Shown: positions 9,490 to 21,568 of the stretch, one piece after another
Position numbering within the stretch: position 1 is the stretch's first letter
Layout: each line of letters begins with the position of its first letter
NCBI GenBank assembly: GCA_001586965.3
Contig: LUCW03002280.1
Location: 1-57,500 of the forward strand
Length of the DNA: 57,500 nt
Source: Sphaeroforma sirkka
Taxonomy: Eukaryota > Opisthokonta > Ichthyosporea > Ichthyophonida
Direction of reading: 5' to 3'
Program-made: the position numbers and the translations under genes
The notes under the pieces: generated by a model
The model's input: the letters and a program-made list of their open reading frames with translations, nothing else
Told to the model about the DNA's origin: nothing
The model's database searches: none

Positions 9490-10323
9490 GTCTGCTTCCG
9501 CCTACCAGTTGTTTCAGGGTTCATCGCCATCTTTTATCTCTTCTACTGTCCCTGAGGTGAGAGTCAGTCTAGCTAGTTGCACATCGTTCTGTGCACGCTC
9601 TTCAGCCTTCTTATTCTGGTTCGATGTCTTCATAGGACATATGCTAAATCGATGTGGGGATGGTGACACCTTGCAATAAGAACATGCACGTAATTCGCGT
9701 GCCCATTCTTCCCTTGAGGTTGTCCTATTGTTTGTGTCTGTCTTGGTGTACCATTGTCTGGTTTGTGACGGATTACTTCATTCTCTTATCGTCCCCACAC
9801 TCATTGATAGCTTGTTCGTATCTCTTCTGAGTTCTGCATCTATCAGTGATATGCGACGTTCTGGTTGCTGATCGTGAATGTCTACTCTCACCTTGTGGAG
9901 ACTCGCGATGGCTACAAGTGCTGTTTGTTCCCAATTTGGCTAGAAAGTTACTCACCAGGAAGTAGTTACCTTGAAATATGCTCTTGTCTATTTCTAACCA
10001 CATTGCTGATACCTGTATGGGCACCCCATTAAACGTTTGCTGGGTTGAGCTACCCCCTGGGACTGGTCCCTCTGCTGGGTTGTCATCCACGCCATTCGCG
10101 ATGGCGTCAGCCCCTTCACCACTATACACATCTGCTATGGTTGCTGTTGGTATCTTGAGTTGTCTGTGTTGATGTGTGTGTACCACAGGTTATTTGCAAA
10201 GACTTTGCTATATTTACTGCGAATGAGCGCTTCACTCCCCTTGTCTTTGCCGGTAACTTGTGTAAAACTAAATAGGATTCGATTTAGCTTACGTACCTTT
10301 ATCGTTATCACGCTTTCCCGCAC
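9490..10323 (-). pseudogene. Gag remnant with a Cys/His knuckle, second Ty3/Gypsy element
   Basis: A frame near 9640-9690 reads CSYCKVSPSPHRFSIC, a CX2CX6HX4C knuckle close to the nucleocapsid pattern, just upstream of the protease. Further upstream, minus-strand frames at 9773-10186 and 10135-10323 (start MRESVITIKVRK) may be more gag, but no capsid motif is recognised and stops interrupt the region. Confidence 0.45.
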
Positions 10324-10500
10324 TTCCGTGGGAATTGTTTACCGTTCTGTGTTGTGTGGTAACTTGTTGCGTTCTTTCCTGTGATTGTGAAGGTTTATTT
10401 GATGTTTGTTAGTTAAGCTTATTTAGTCATGTGTAGATTCACTTGTGCTTATTTTGTCACATGCGATTAAATTTCTCGTGATCTTAACTGGATGTTTGGT

Positions 10501-10586
10501 CCTAGTGACCGTCACCTGTGAAGTTCGGCCCTATTGACGTCATCTTTGATGTGCGGTCTTATTGACGTCACTCTTGACGTTCAGTC
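10501..10586. repeat. Three ~28 bp tandem repeats with two CRE palindromes
   Basis: Units at 10501-10530, 10531-10558 and 10559-10586 share a GTTCGGYC-type end and a centre related to TGACGTCA. The exact palindrome TGACGTCA occurs at 10535-10542 and 10563-10570. It could be a regulatory cluster upstream of the minus-strand gag remnant, but this is inference. Confidence 0.5.
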
Positions 10587-10589
10587 ATG

Positions 10590-11330
10590 GCCGAACTGTT
10601 GTGATAGTAATGTTACCTATTTTGTTCTGTCTCATTGGTGTCACCCATAGTTCGTGGCTACTTATTCGTTTTTGTGTCTCTTGTATTTGTACATCTCTAT
10701 GCCCATGTATATGTGACGTATTGATGTATATAATGTATTGTACCATTTGTCTACTGGGTTTGTTGTGTCTCTCTGATCTGATGCCCTTATGCTTCGTATA
10801 CTTATATATACTGAACTTGTAGTACCCTTTTGGTATCACTTTCAATAGTGTGCTGTCTGAATTTCTGTTCACTTGCTACTTGGATGTCTATTCTCACTGC
10901 TTTTAGGTTTCTGAGCCTCTTTTAAGACTATTTAATTTCTTTTAATATTTTAAGCCTTGGCTTCCCATCGAGAGCGTTTTGAGTACTTTGCGTATCTGAT
11001 CTGATTCTTTGGAACCTCTATGAGTGAATGCTTTAGATATTAATCCGGTTCAACTTGTGATTCTCTGGACTGCTCAGTGTGTTGCCGGTGTCCTTTGTAT
11101 CAAACTTGAGTAGAATTTGTCAGGTAAATTTGGCATCTATCACTCGTCTAAATGTCGCTTTGACCTTCTGTCCTGAGTCCTCCTTAGTGTTACAGTGTTC
11201 AGCCTCTTGTTCTGTTGCGCCTACTATTCTTGTATAGGTATTGTAATTATTCCGTGATCTGGTGTTGCTAATCCTTGTTCTATGATATTCGATTTCATCT
11301 CTTGCTAATTCAAAGGATCTGAGATCAGCT
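10590..11330. other. No recognisable gene
   Basis: T-rich on the plus strand. It has scattered ORFs of up to 95 codons on both strands without family features. Possibly old LTR or leader sequence of the second element. Confidence 0.3.
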
Positions 11331-11332
11331 TG

Positions 11333-11830
11333 TTAATGGCTGGTACATGCTGGCTTGTTGTGGCTATCAATTGATATTGTGTAAGCGTATTGTTGATTTT
11401 TTGTAACCCTCTGTGCGCTATTGCTGTCTGGTATAGATGCTGGCTTAGATTCACTCTTGTATTGGGAGATACTAACCTCCAGGGTATCGGCGCTATGACA
11501 AATCACGTTGACATCAATCCCCTTTATGCTTTTGTACAAACTTTTAGGTTCCCAGAATATATCAAGGTGACACTTGTACTTATTATTGACCCAACACCTT
11601 TTACACCAACCACAAGAAGTCCTGATGTTTACCTTCTTGTCGTGAGTCGTTGTGCCACGAGAGGCGGCTTGTTCTTCACCTCTCGTCCGTTGTTTCGGCT
11701 GGGTGCTGTTCTCAGCCCGTTCTTTTGTTGGTCAGGACGCTTGTTTGTCGGCTCTGACGAGCTTAGCTATTTGCTGTTGCTTCTTTTTAATAAAGTATTC
11801 TTCATAAAATATGTTGAAGTCTAAGTTACT
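11333..11830 (-). pseudogene. Possible retroelement gag remnant
   Basis: On the minus strand a frame reads a Lys/Gln-rich FIKKKQQQIAKLVRADKQAS start, one stop, then a Cys/His-rich CGWCKRC...KCHLDIF stretch and a tail in the 11333-11539 ORF. The composition fits a retroelement nucleocapsid, but the spacing is not a standard knuckle. Weak call. Confidence 0.25.
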
Positions 11831-11869
11831 TCTTTGAAACTTGACTTACTGTCAGCTTAAGTTTTATTT

Positions 11870-12250
11870 GTTTTGACGTATCTAAGTAAGGATATTGTAA
11901 GGAGAGTAGCTGAAAGTAGCTGAAAGGTACGAGTCAAAGGATACAATAAACCTCTTCTCAAGTACGGTTATATCAGCTAGGAAAAAACCCGAGTATGAGA
12001 GAACCGAACAGTGTCTTTATTTGTGTTCCTATTTCACTAGACTCAGGTTTCTACTTGAATGTATCTCTCACACGCGGAGTCCCGGTATAACTTACCAGTT
12101 CTGCCTCAAATATTTCTGGTGACTCTAATATCAGGAATATTTGAATCCTATTTCCAAAACTCAATACTTGATTATTCTGAGGCTTTAGGATTTGTATTGG
12201 CTTTTTGATAATCTCCTTTGCTAAGCACGGCGACGAAAAATCAATAAAAT
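11870..12250. repeat. Dispersed repeat, left copy (partner at 25.66-26.11 kb)
   Basis: Shares spaced blocks with 25660-26110: a GAGAGAACCG block, CTAATATCAGGAATAT, and TATTGGCTTTTT, in the same order and orientation. The copies are well diverged. They could be remnants of LTRs or another dispersed family. Confidence 0.45.
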
Positions 12251-12344
12251 ACTTTCGGTGGATTCAGTACTGGGAGGATTGAACGTCTCAGCTGCTTATA
12301 TTGCCCCAGAGAACATTGCTGAATCAAGAGGCAAACTTAACTTC

Positions 12345-12483
<139 letters not shown>

Positions 12484-12639
12484 AAAACAAGAAAATAAAC
12501 TAAATACTTAGACAATAGCAGTACGCTTGCGCTTTGGACAGCGAATACTGTCTCGATAGACCAACGTTCATACATTTGAAAGTAAACATAAATTTCAACT
12601 ACTTGAGCTACTTAATCGTAGTGGTGTTTTATACCACAC

Positions 12640-14700
12640 ACACACAAATCCTAAACGATTATTCCTTAAGCAAATAAATACTTTCTTTTATTCAAAAGAT
12701 GACAAAGCATTTTCTCGTTCAAAGAAACGTAAATCTGAGAAGACGAAAACTGAGAAAGATATCGCCGCCGCCGAGTCAAACAATGCCGCTACCAAAGCAA
12801 GGGTTTTGCCAGCGAGAATCGCCAACAGGGCACTTTTGCCGGATAAGGAACTGACCATTCCATTACATAAGTAGTCATTCGACGAAATAGTCCGAGGGCC
12901 AACTATTGCATCCGCTCCAAAGCTGACATTTTTGGAGTCAAGAAGTAAAACTTGGGGTCTGAAAATAATCCCTACGATGCATAAAGGGAAAAATCAATAG
13001 GATACTAAGTATCGGGTTTCGGCAAGTGATGACGAGGCCCAAGGTGGACCTGATTTGACTTAAGTAGAACGATAAATAGACGAGCTCTCGAGGGTCACTC
13101 AACGCAGTGTGGGAGGAATCTGTCACGCCAACTAAGATAAGTAAGCCGACGGACGCAAACGTTGAACTAAATTTTCAGTTAACAGCTCTACAACAAAACC
13201 TGTTAAAGAGAATATGGCAGTTGAGCATGTTGATCGTATGAATGCATCTGGTGGAAAATCACGCCGCTTACTTGAACATGTATCTAACGACACCACAGTA
13301 ACGTTATCCAAGTTTACTCGAAGGAAGACATACAAAGAAATAGACGACTACAAGATACCATATCATTCTACTGGTAGTGTCGTCAGATGTTTAAGGCTTA
13401 AACTGTGGATCTTCTGGGAGCTAAAGTTACAAACCAGAAAATATCAAGTCCGCTGCTACTGCATGGAGGTCTAAAGAATCTGTGCAAGAGCCTGTACTTG
13501 AAGGGGTCGTCGACCGTGTAGATATAATTACTATATCTCCATGTTCCTGGTCCCTCAAAGGACTTCTGTTGTTAAAGGAAAGTCCGCCGGGCAAGTATAC
13601 TTGAGCTCGGAAGACATCTACGTCATATCCCCAAAGTCTACATCAGAACGTTCCTTCACAAGAAAGATAGAGCAAGCAAAGCTGAGTCCTTTATCTAGAC
13701 GAGCTGACTGTGAAGATGAAAATTACACGCAAATAAGTGGATGAAGTCTATTACTATACAAAGCGGATCACCATCAAGTAGAAGAGAATAGTCCAGGTGC
13801 TACAAGTCAAGCGGTAACAAGACAATGGTCACAATCAGAAGAACTGGAATGCCAACGACACAAAGCCTGACACTGAGACGCTGGCACGAACTCTACACAC
13901 TATTACCGCGATAGTGAGACAAACGGCACTAGCTCCAAAATATTACCGCACTCATTGTTAACTCTAGGACTAATTATCAAATCCTACATAAGCATATCAA
14001 TTATCCTGAGCGATGACATACCTGGCCAGAGGTATACTGGCTAGCAAAATCACTCTTGGGTCAGGATAAAAATCACTAGCTCGGGTATGTGCTCCATATC
14101 AGCTCCTCTGGCACCCAACACCAATATCCTGAGTTATAGCTTTTAAAGCCTGATGCCGATCTGGTGAGACCTGATATAATTAGGGATGATTAAGCAAGAT
14201 GGTTTTAGTTGCTCGCCATGGTGTTATGTATGAACATCGGGAGTGACGATTGCGAGAAACTACATAAGGGGGTGTGATGCAAGTATGCTATCAATTTCGT
14301 GTTCAAGGTCATGAGGAGAAGTTTTACTTGGTCCGTCTACTTGAGAATAGTTTTATAAGACTGTCTCAAGAACTACCCGAAGGATCGAAAGCTTCTAATA
14401 CGGAGGTAGTTCTCAAGAAACCACGAGACTAATCCGATCAAAGATATCTCGGTGGAAAACCCATGTGCGACCAGGTGACGGCACGTACCCTACGCGATTT
14501 GTTTAGAAGCCGCAAACTGAAAAAGAGGCCGCTTGTAAACAGGTCTAGACGTTTGCCAACGATAAGTACAGGTACGACATGTACCAGCATACACCTATTG
14601 GTTATTGGAACGATGACATACGACTTTTACTTGTCCACACTAATAAGTGGGACATGTATGAGGTGACTAACAGCTATTACGCCAAGGAGTGAGACAGCAA
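12640..14700 (+). pseudogene. Decayed plus-strand retroelement coding debris (gag-like)
   Basis: One frame reads FSRSKKRKSEKTKTEKDIAA followed by further charged sequence through about 13130, interrupted by stops; similar short open pieces follow to 14.7 kb. Basic and acidic clusters upstream of a plus-strand RT remnant (14.86 kb) fit a gag. No domain is identifiable and there are many stops. Confidence 0.35.
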
Positions 14701-14859
14701 ATCAGTCATAAGCTGTTATGAAAGATTTACCAGCTTAATCACATATTCTAGCTCTATTAACAGTACATCGATGTAACTCTGACGGTTCGTCTGAGATAGT
14801 CAGAGTACGCTTAGCTTAGACGTGCGTTTAATTTAACAAGTTATTACCAACTCATAATT

Positions 14860-15290
14860 ATTCCCCTATCTCGTATTGATGAGCTATTCAGAAGGTTGAA
14901 AGACGCTACAGTCTTCAGCACTATGGACCCCACACAAATTGTCATAGAATAAAATTCATGAACCATATCGTATATACTTCAGGTTTGCTTGGAAATGTAA
15001 AGGGCCCCATTCAGGCTACACTTCTTAGCAGTATTCTTCCAGCAAGTGATGGATGTAATGTTTGCTTATATGCCTAACGTGTAAGTAAATTTATATGGAC
15101 GACATTGTTGCCTGTTCTAAAATAGCAAGTGAACACGTAATACGAAGAGTCTTACATCGACTCAACGACCAATTTTCAAGACAAACGAGAAGTAGTGTCA
15201 CTTCGAATGAGCAAAATGCAACTTCTCGGATATTGTATATCCGGGGAAGGTATTAAAATCGGCCCCAGTAAGGTAGAGTACCTCCTAGAT
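14860..15290 (+). pseudogene. Decayed Ty3/Gypsy reverse transcriptase fragment
   Basis: Translated pieces in different plus frames line up with RT: LFRRLKDATVFSTMD (the segment leading to the first Asp), YRIYFRFAWKCKG, then IYMDDIVACSKIASEH with the catalytic DD pair near 15095-15110, and VLHRLND. Later LLGYCISGEGIKIGP (about 15220-15270) fits the LLG and connection part. Multiple stops and frame changes show long decay. Confidence 0.75.
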
Positions 15291-15370
15291 TAGCGTATAT
15301 CAACTACTTGACTTACGAACACACACTCCGATGTAACACATATGTACGGCAACTATTTCTCTTGTATGTA

Positions 15371-15628
15371 CAGTCGGCGATAGAGTATTGTACGATGCAG
15401 TCTTTTATAGGTACCGTTGACAAGTTGTAGCATCTAGGGACCAAATTATCAGAAAATCCAAAAGTCAAAACGCAGGATTCTCAAATACTGAATTTTGGAA
15501 CAGTCGGCGATAGAGTATTGTACGATTCAGTTTTTTATAGGTACCGTTGACAAGTTGTAGTATCTAGGGACCAAATTATCAGAAAATCCAAAACTCAAAA
15601 CGCAGGATTCTCAAATAATGAGTTTTGG
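15371..15628. repeat. 130 bp tandem duplication (2 copies)
   Basis: Copies at 15371-15500 and 15501-15628 both begin CAGTCGGCGATAGAGTATTG and differ at a few bases. No gene function seen. Confidence 0.88.
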
Positions 15629-15840
15629 ATTGAGGATCCAATATTTTTGATATTAGAATGATCACAAATATTGTGGAATTGCCGGTAAATGAAACCTGGA
15701 CTCTCGCGTACGAGAGAAACGCTTGAGTACATGTTGGGTCTAGTGTAGAAACACAAAAAACCAATAAAGACTCAATGCGAGTCCTTCATCCAAGGACTTT
15801 TACCTATCTGAGAGATCCGCACTTGAAAAGAGGCCTATTG
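15560..15840. repeat. Dispersed repeat copy (partner 16750-17030)
   Basis: Shares ordered blocks with 16750-17030, including CGAGAGAAACGCT, GTCTAGTG.AGAAACACAAA and ACTCAATGCGA, then AACTGAGAGAT-like sequence. Same orientation, about 1.19 kb apart; diverged. Confidence 0.6.
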
Positions 15841-16152
15841 TTTCCTTTGGTCGTATCATTCTAGCTACGCTCAAGACTCTACGCCCATATGGTGGACAAT
15901 CGAAAATAAAACGCAAAGAGGGTAACGAGTGTTTTGTCTGTAAACCAGATAGGACTAAAGCACCAGAATATTCTAACTCGGTCATTTATGAATTAATCGG
16001 ACTCATAAAAAAGGCCGCCGCCTCGGAAGAATTCATTTCGAACAGTCAAATACCACCGACTGAAGAGACACAATTCTTATTATATTCAACCATCTGCAAT
16101 CCAACCGAGAAGGTGAATCTCAGGAGTACTGAAACAGACAGATGAATGGAGC

Positions 16153-16382
16153 ACCTGGACACATGACCGTAGATGATGACGTTCTCACATGTTACCGACA
16201 ACGCATCCGACGCAAGTGAAGGCAGACCAGGCGAGAAAAGCAAACATCAACGAGCAACCGACAGAGTACCTGGACACATGACATTAGATGCGGTTGTTCT
16301 TGGATGGTACCAACAACGCATCCTACGAAAGCGAAGGCAGACCAGGGCGAAGTAGCAAACATCAACGAGCACTGATGACCGA
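16153..16382. repeat. 115 bp tandem duplication (2 diverged copies)
   Basis: Copies start at 16153 and 16268 with ACCTGGACACATGAC and share CAACGCATCC, GAAGGCAGACCAG and GCAAACATCAACGAGCA. Diverged by substitutions and small indels. Confidence 0.8.
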
Positions 16383-16749
16383 TCAGCGAAAAACAGGAAG
16401 TCCAGTTTCACTATCATGAAACGAAATTTGACCCCTTGTCGTGTGGCATTCTTTGCACAAATGGAAGAGGATCAATGTCTCGATGGAAGAATCTACATTG
16501 AAAAGCGTTTTCCCGAGCAAGATAATACAAACTCGAGCACAGTTCAAGACTGGCTCCGATGAAGGCGGTAGAGAATTATATAATTAGGTATTAAAATTGA
16601 TGGATAGTAAGTAAGAATATATAATGATACCAGGTTTTTATTAATTCCCTAATGTACAAGTTCTCCCTACGATAAAACAGCAATACTAATGAAACTAAGC
16701 AATCGTATTACTATAAGATATCGCTTTCCACCACTACACAAGCTCAGAA

Positions 16750-17030
16750 ATGCAAAGTTGGGGGGTTAAAGCATCTAGGTACTAGATTTTCAAAAAGCCA
16801 GAAAGGATTATCAAATACTAAGTTTTCTTAGTGTCATCAGAAATATAGCGGTAGCACTGATATATGATACATGAACCACGTGTGCGAGAGAAACGCTCAA
16901 ATAGAATCGGAGTCTAGTGAAGAAACACAAAACACAAATACTCAATGCGAATCCGACAGGCTAGACTTTAACTAACTGAGAGATTCTGTCGCACCTGAAA
17001 AGTACTTTAATGCATCCTTTGATCGTATCT
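16750..17030. repeat. Dispersed repeat copy (partner 15560-15840)
   Basis: Second copy of the repeat described at 15560-15840. Matches are strongest at 16880-17005. Confidence 0.6.
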
Positions 17031-17821
17031 TACCAGCCACTCTTACACACGCGTGGCGCAAAGAACCCGTCGTCGAAATATGAGGTCGTCAGGTATTCTG
17101 AAGGGCGTGCTATAGGGTTCTGGAGTTTCAGGACATCCAATTTAAATTTGGGGGCTTATGCCGCCTGTGTAAAGTTGCTTACAAAGGCTGACTATATCGC
17201 ACTAAACGTAAAAAACGTAAGTAAGTTTAGCTTCCGCTTCCGTAGTGAGCTAGAGATGGGGTTATTTTAAACTGAGTCTTCTTCCTATATATTTCCGCTC
17301 CAGTCACTCACTACTCCGGTCTAGATTCAACAACTAAGTTTGAATTGATATTGATTGGACGCATTCATGCTTTGATATTATCCTTCAAGTATAGTTGGCG
17401 TAATACAATTATAACTTGAAGAAAAAAGGTATAAATCAAAACAACATCCTGTGATAGTAAATCCACAACACCTAGAACCCCAATACTTCTTGAGGTATAA
17501 GCAGGTACATCTCATCTTTTTGGCTGACCCGGAGAACTCAACACGGCCAATTTTACAGCAGATGATATTGCTCGGTGAATAATTGAAAATATACCAACTC
17601 TTAAATTTTGCTAACTCGTAAATATATTTGTTAGGTGGGAAACTGATATTTAATAAAACCATCCGATGTTTACTATGGAGTCTCCGTACTCGTAAAGTAT
17701 ATTATTGCATTTTAATATTGAAAATTGGATTGTTTTAATTGTTCCAGACATCTAATTTAAGTTTTACGTCCAGCATTTCTGATTTACGTAAACATAAGCA
17801 TTTACTATCAGGAACCCGCTA
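17031..17821. other. No recognisable gene
   Basis: ORFs up to 94 codons exist on both strands (for example 17378-17662 minus, 17010-17270 plus) but show no motif. Nothing else is seen. Confidence 0.3.
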
Positions 17822-18649
17822 TTATGCACCTGGTTGATCACCGGAGGGTTGACTATGATTCTGACTCGGTTGCCGGATTCCGCGAGTGAGAATGAACCGT
17901 GGATGCAAGGCAAAAAGCTGCTCTCTGCCTGTCGTACTCTGCTCGGGTGGTATTAGCGGTGACCTTCTTTGCGTCCATGTAACGGCCCTGCTTGCTCGTT
18001 TTGGACGCCGACTCCATAGTGGATCTATTTTACCAGTTTCTTTTGAGACTCCAGCTCGTCTCCAGGTACAGAGTTTGGACTTAACTGAGACAAAAAGTGG
18101 TGGTAGTCGAGACTTCGGAGTTTGGCAAGTAGCTGGGATACATATATGGTTGGAAATGTTTATATGGCTTATAGCGAAGCTGTTTGTGGTGTTGGCTGCC
18201 GTGGGAGACCACGCTGTGACTAGTCCTCGTCTTTTGCCATTGTAATTTCCATCTCCTTTGCCAGTTAAACCATATTCAGATATGGAACGATTTTCTTTTT
18301 TTGCCAGTCCACTCACGACGATTCTTGTGTCCTCGGATAAGTGCAAGCTCTTACGTTTTTGGAGGACTGTTCTGGAGTTATCAGCATATTCGCCGGTATT
18401 TTCTTGTTTACCGTAATGTTCGTGCTCGACGAGAGCCGCTATAACAGTGCCTTCTTTGAAACGGGTGTATTTGCTTTCACAGATGGGAATTATGCCTGTG
18501 ATGAGCTCACAGACAATGCCATGGATCACTGAAAATTGTTCCTGGGTGGTAGTACAGGCAATCACCGACATTAATGTTGTAATGATTAGTGTATGATCGA
18601 ATAGTTTCTTCAGCACTTGTGATGCTTCTCGTTTGTACCAACATGGCAA
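17822..18649 (-). CDS. Unrecognised 275-codon ORF
   Basis: I do not recognise this protein. It is the longest open frame outside the retroelements and the right-end gene. From the first ATG (MPCWYKREAS) a hydrophobic stretch (LIITTLMSVIACTT, about residues 21-34) could be a short membrane segment. Residues 35-130 are mixed and charged. The last ~100 residues are rich in Arg, Pro, Ser and Thr, as expected of non-coding sequence read by chance. A 119-codon ORF overlaps on the other strand (17886-18245). It lies among decayed repeats with no promoter or splice evidence. It could be an exon, an old transposon product or chance. Confidence 0.25.
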   Translation of the reverse strand: MPCWYKREASQVLKKLFDHTLIITTLMSVIACTTTQEQFSVIHGIVCELITGIIPICESKYTRFKEGTVIAALVEHEHYGKQENTGEYADNSRTVLQKRKSLHLSEDTRIVVSGLAKKENRSISEYGLTGKGDGNYNGKRRGLVTAWSPTAANTTNSFAISHINISNHICIPATCQTPKSRLPPLFVSVKSKLCTWRRAGVSKETGKIDPLWSRRPKRASRAVTWTQRRSPLIPPEQSTTGREQLFALHPRFILTRGIRQPSQNHSQPSGDQPGA

Positions 18650-19125
18650 GGTACACGGACGTGAACGGAGTCCGCCCAGTATATTACGCCCTGGCAGAAG
18701 AGCGTCGAATATAAATACAACTGCTCGCCAGTGGTACGTCGGATTGAGGTTCTACTTGTGCTTGGAACCGGTGTACAAACGCCTGATTGTTCCTGATTGG
18801 GTGCGATGTTTTGTGGTGCTCGGAAACCAAATAAGCGGTGTTCGCGAATGTATGCAAAACAGCCGTTGTCGTTGAAGTGCTACTATTGAGGGATCCACAA
18901 TTCGACATGAGGAGGACAGTTAGTATGGAAAACCTTCTGTTCCATCGCTGTTATACCCTTGTAGAAGAGCAAAAGGAGTGTCATTAATCTTTGTAGCCTG
19001 TGTTCCTACACAATTCGACAATTGCACTATATATTTGTAGGAATATCACGCTTCTGTATTCCCCTGTTATGTTCTTGTGACTTTGAATATCAAAGGGGGG
19101 GGGTTTTTTTTTAGAGAGAATTATG
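18650..19125. other. No recognisable gene
   Basis: Short ORFs only. A G9T9 homopolymer pair at about 19095-19112 marks the right end, next to a broken tRNA copy. Confidence 0.3.
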
Positions 19126-19199
19126 GGCGAAATCGACGAATCGAACGTGATCCCTGCCAAACCCAAAGCGGCAATCACCACTAGAGAAAAAAATATCGC
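19126..19199 (-). pseudogene. Broken tRNA-Pro copy
   Basis: Resembles the intact tRNA-Pro at 19281-19352 over its whole length: the T arm and anticodon-region bases (CCCAAAGCGGCAAT on plus) are kept, but the acceptor and D side are damaged and A-rich bases replace the 5' end. The close tandem position suggests local duplication followed by decay. Confidence 0.7.
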
Positions 19200-19280
19200 T
19201 TTCCCTTATTATAAATTTAAAATCCATTTCTGTGTTCGACTCTATCAGTGCTTACCAAATAAATTTTTCTAAAACTTATT

Positions 19281-19352
19281 GGCGAAATCCACGAATCGAA
19301 CGTGAGGCCTGCCGCACCCAAAGCGGCAATCATACCACTAGACCAATTTCGC
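19281..19352 (-). tRNA. tRNA-Pro (anticodon UGG)
   Basis: A 72-nt cloverleaf on the minus strand. The acceptor stem GCGAAAT pairs perfectly with ATTTCGC. The D arm is GGTCTAGTGGTATGATT. The anticodon stem GCCGC/GCGGC holds loop TTTGGGT with TGG at 34-36. The T arm is TCACG-TTCGATT-CGTGG. The discriminator base is C. No intron. The sequence closely follows the conserved eukaryotic tRNA-Pro pattern including both internal promoter boxes, so it is probably functional. Confidence 0.93.
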
Positions 19353-20906
19353 ATGCTTCGTCTTGTTTAAATAGTAATATCATAAAATGTAGTTAGAGGT
19401 TTTATTTCGTATATGTGTAGTAATCCGTTGTGTATGGCGATGGGACTGTTCATCGAATATTTATCTATCACGACAGCACTCTTTTGGGATGATCTAGAAT
19501 ACAACGATGTAGTTGTTTATTTCGGAACGAGGCTCTCCGAATATATGTGGCGGTCTGACTATTCGTTGTTTATTCACGACAACATCCCGTCATATTCCAC
19601 AGCGTAGGCTAATAAAAGTCATTGTCGATAAGTCGAATATGTGATGACGGCGTTAGGCTTAGTTTTCTTGCTGTAGCGATATCAGCCATTGGGGGGGGGG
19701 GGGATGATCTGATGCACGCGATACTTGAGAAATACCACTCTTCAACTTCAACCAGCAATAGTATATGAGTGTCCAATGTAGATGCGTATATTTGCGTTCG
19801 TTTAGCAGCTTTGTACTCGTCTTGCGAGGCTTCTTGTAAGCTTGCAGTATCGAATTCACCGTCGTTAAGGCGAAAAACAGCCGTTTCCGTACAGTAGTGG
19901 TGGCCAGTGAGGTTGCGTTAATGCCCAGATGGGAATCTAGTCAATCTAACTAAAGTACACTTAGACGTGAAATAAGAGTGGATAGTTATCAGTCTCGAGT
20001 TAGATTCTACTATTGCCGTATTAGCAACTAGTTCTTACTTTATGCGGGAACCTATCCTTCACATCTACAGTTCCGGTCTCTGAGATATGATATGGACTAA
20101 GTTGTTGTATATGATCCGCTGTCATAAAAACTCTCTGTCAATGCATACACGAGTGAATTTAATACATCGTGCATAAAATCACTTAGTCGTTGACCCGAAT
20201 AGACAAAAGGAAAGGAATGTTATGTCCGACTCTTTCACTGACAAATTGGCATACTCTCTCTCGTCAATCTGACAGATAAAAACATTCAAGTAAACTCAGA
20301 AAAGTAAAACATACTATATCAAGAGCGGCAATAAAACGTGGACTAATTCTAAATATATTTTTACTTCCCTTTTAAACCGAACTATTTCGAATAAAATCGG
20401 TAATTTTTTGTATTCTCATGTATACGCAGAGCCCCAAAGTAGACAGTATTAACAACGTCTGAAAAAAAACCCATGAGCTAGTGTTGTAACAGCTTATAAT
20501 GGTACAAGTTTTTTTTATATTCGATGAATCCTGTAACCCTATTTGGAATAAACATCATAAAACACTTGAGTTTTGGGTCAATGGCTCAATGAGACTGTCG
20601 TCAGACCAGCGATTAACAGCGAAGTTATGGACAAGCTGTTGGACCCAATACCGTTGAGGATATTACCTGATATTACATAATGCGTTACCTCAAAGCTAAC
20701 GATATAAAAAGTTGTATCGGTCGCCTTGCAAATCTTCGTCTGACAAAAACCACACGTTACATAGCAGGCACGAAGTCGGAAGAGGAACACTTGACTAAGC
20801 GACGTGCTTCAGCGTCTATCGTCGATTCACTCTTATTGGCGGTACCCCCAGTTATACCGACAGGCGACTTCGCCCATGCTATATCGGGTGTGGTGATTAA
20901 TTTACA
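19353..20906. other. tRNA flank related to the 428 bp satellite, otherwise no gene
   Basis: The segment at about 19415-19480 aligns with the satellite monomers of 29-39 kb (GGCGATG.GA.T.TTCATC and TATC.ATCA.GACA blocks). The rest holds only short ORFs and a G12 run at 19691-19702. Confidence 0.45.
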
Positions 20907-21560
20907 TTGCCGAAAGTCAACGAGATGATTATCGGCAACATGAAGGGCAAACGAAGGTACTATATATTCCTGGACTTGTCTGTGGCTCATCATTATATAC
21001 CTATTCACAGTTACTCAAAAAAAAAAATCGTTTAGTTGGGACAGTGAGCAGTATTCGTTCACATCGGCATGTAATAAATCATGTGAATGACTGAACCAAA
21101 TAACATATGGTTGGTTCAGTTGTCATTTCTCTAATTTACTATTTCATGTCCCAGTGAACACAATTGATAATTGGATGGCCGGTCTCGATGTCCAATGTTA
21201 TGTCGATGACCTATTGCAGATTTGAACAGCTACGACGACTATCTGGAGACAGTGCAGGAAATAATACGTCGACTCACGGATAACAACTTAAACTAAAACA
21301 GAAACAGAAGTATCACTTTACAGCGGTTCGAGAGGTCATTGTGTTGGGTAAAAAGGTGTCAGCACAATGCATTAATGTTGGCCATTAAAAAGAAACAACA
21401 GCGGCTGATCGATTGACCTACCCCTCGGTGTCAGAGAGAGATATCGCTAAAATACTAGGATCAGTGTAAACTTCAGTGGACTTAAAGTTTCACAATATTA
21501 GAGTAATATAAGTCAAGTTAAGTCAGTTGATATTTGGATACGCGAACATGCAATTTAAAC
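20907..21560 (+). pseudogene. Decayed Ty3/Gypsy reverse transcriptase fragment
   Basis: From 20907 a frame reads LPKVNEMIIGNMKGKRRYY then IFLDLSVAHHYIPI, the RT block with the first catalytic Asp. At about 21190-21220 another piece gives CYVDDLLQI with the catalytic DD pair, followed by DYLETVQEIIRRLTDNNLN and VIVLGKKVS in shifted frames, and at 21412-21470 YPSVSERDIAKILGSV, the connection region. RNase H is not recognised. The fragment ends within ~10 bp of where the large duplicated segment starts. Confidence 0.72.
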
Positions 21561-21568
21561 ATGCTTCA

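Larger units (their letters stand above)
7981..10323 (-). mobile_element. Truncated, decayed second Ty3/Gypsy element
   Basis: Minus-strand pieces of gag (about 9490-10323), a retropepsin-like domain (9028-9489) and RT (8004-8964) occur in Ty3/Gypsy order. RT stops just before RNase H near 8.0 kb, and RNase H and integrase are absent. The proteins differ clearly from those of the element at 1-7339, so this is another family. No LTR pair was found. Confidence 0.75.

Noticed and set aside
17886-18245. 119-codon plus-strand ORF as a gene
   Set aside because: It overlaps a longer minus ORF, has no recognisable motif and no supporting neighbours.
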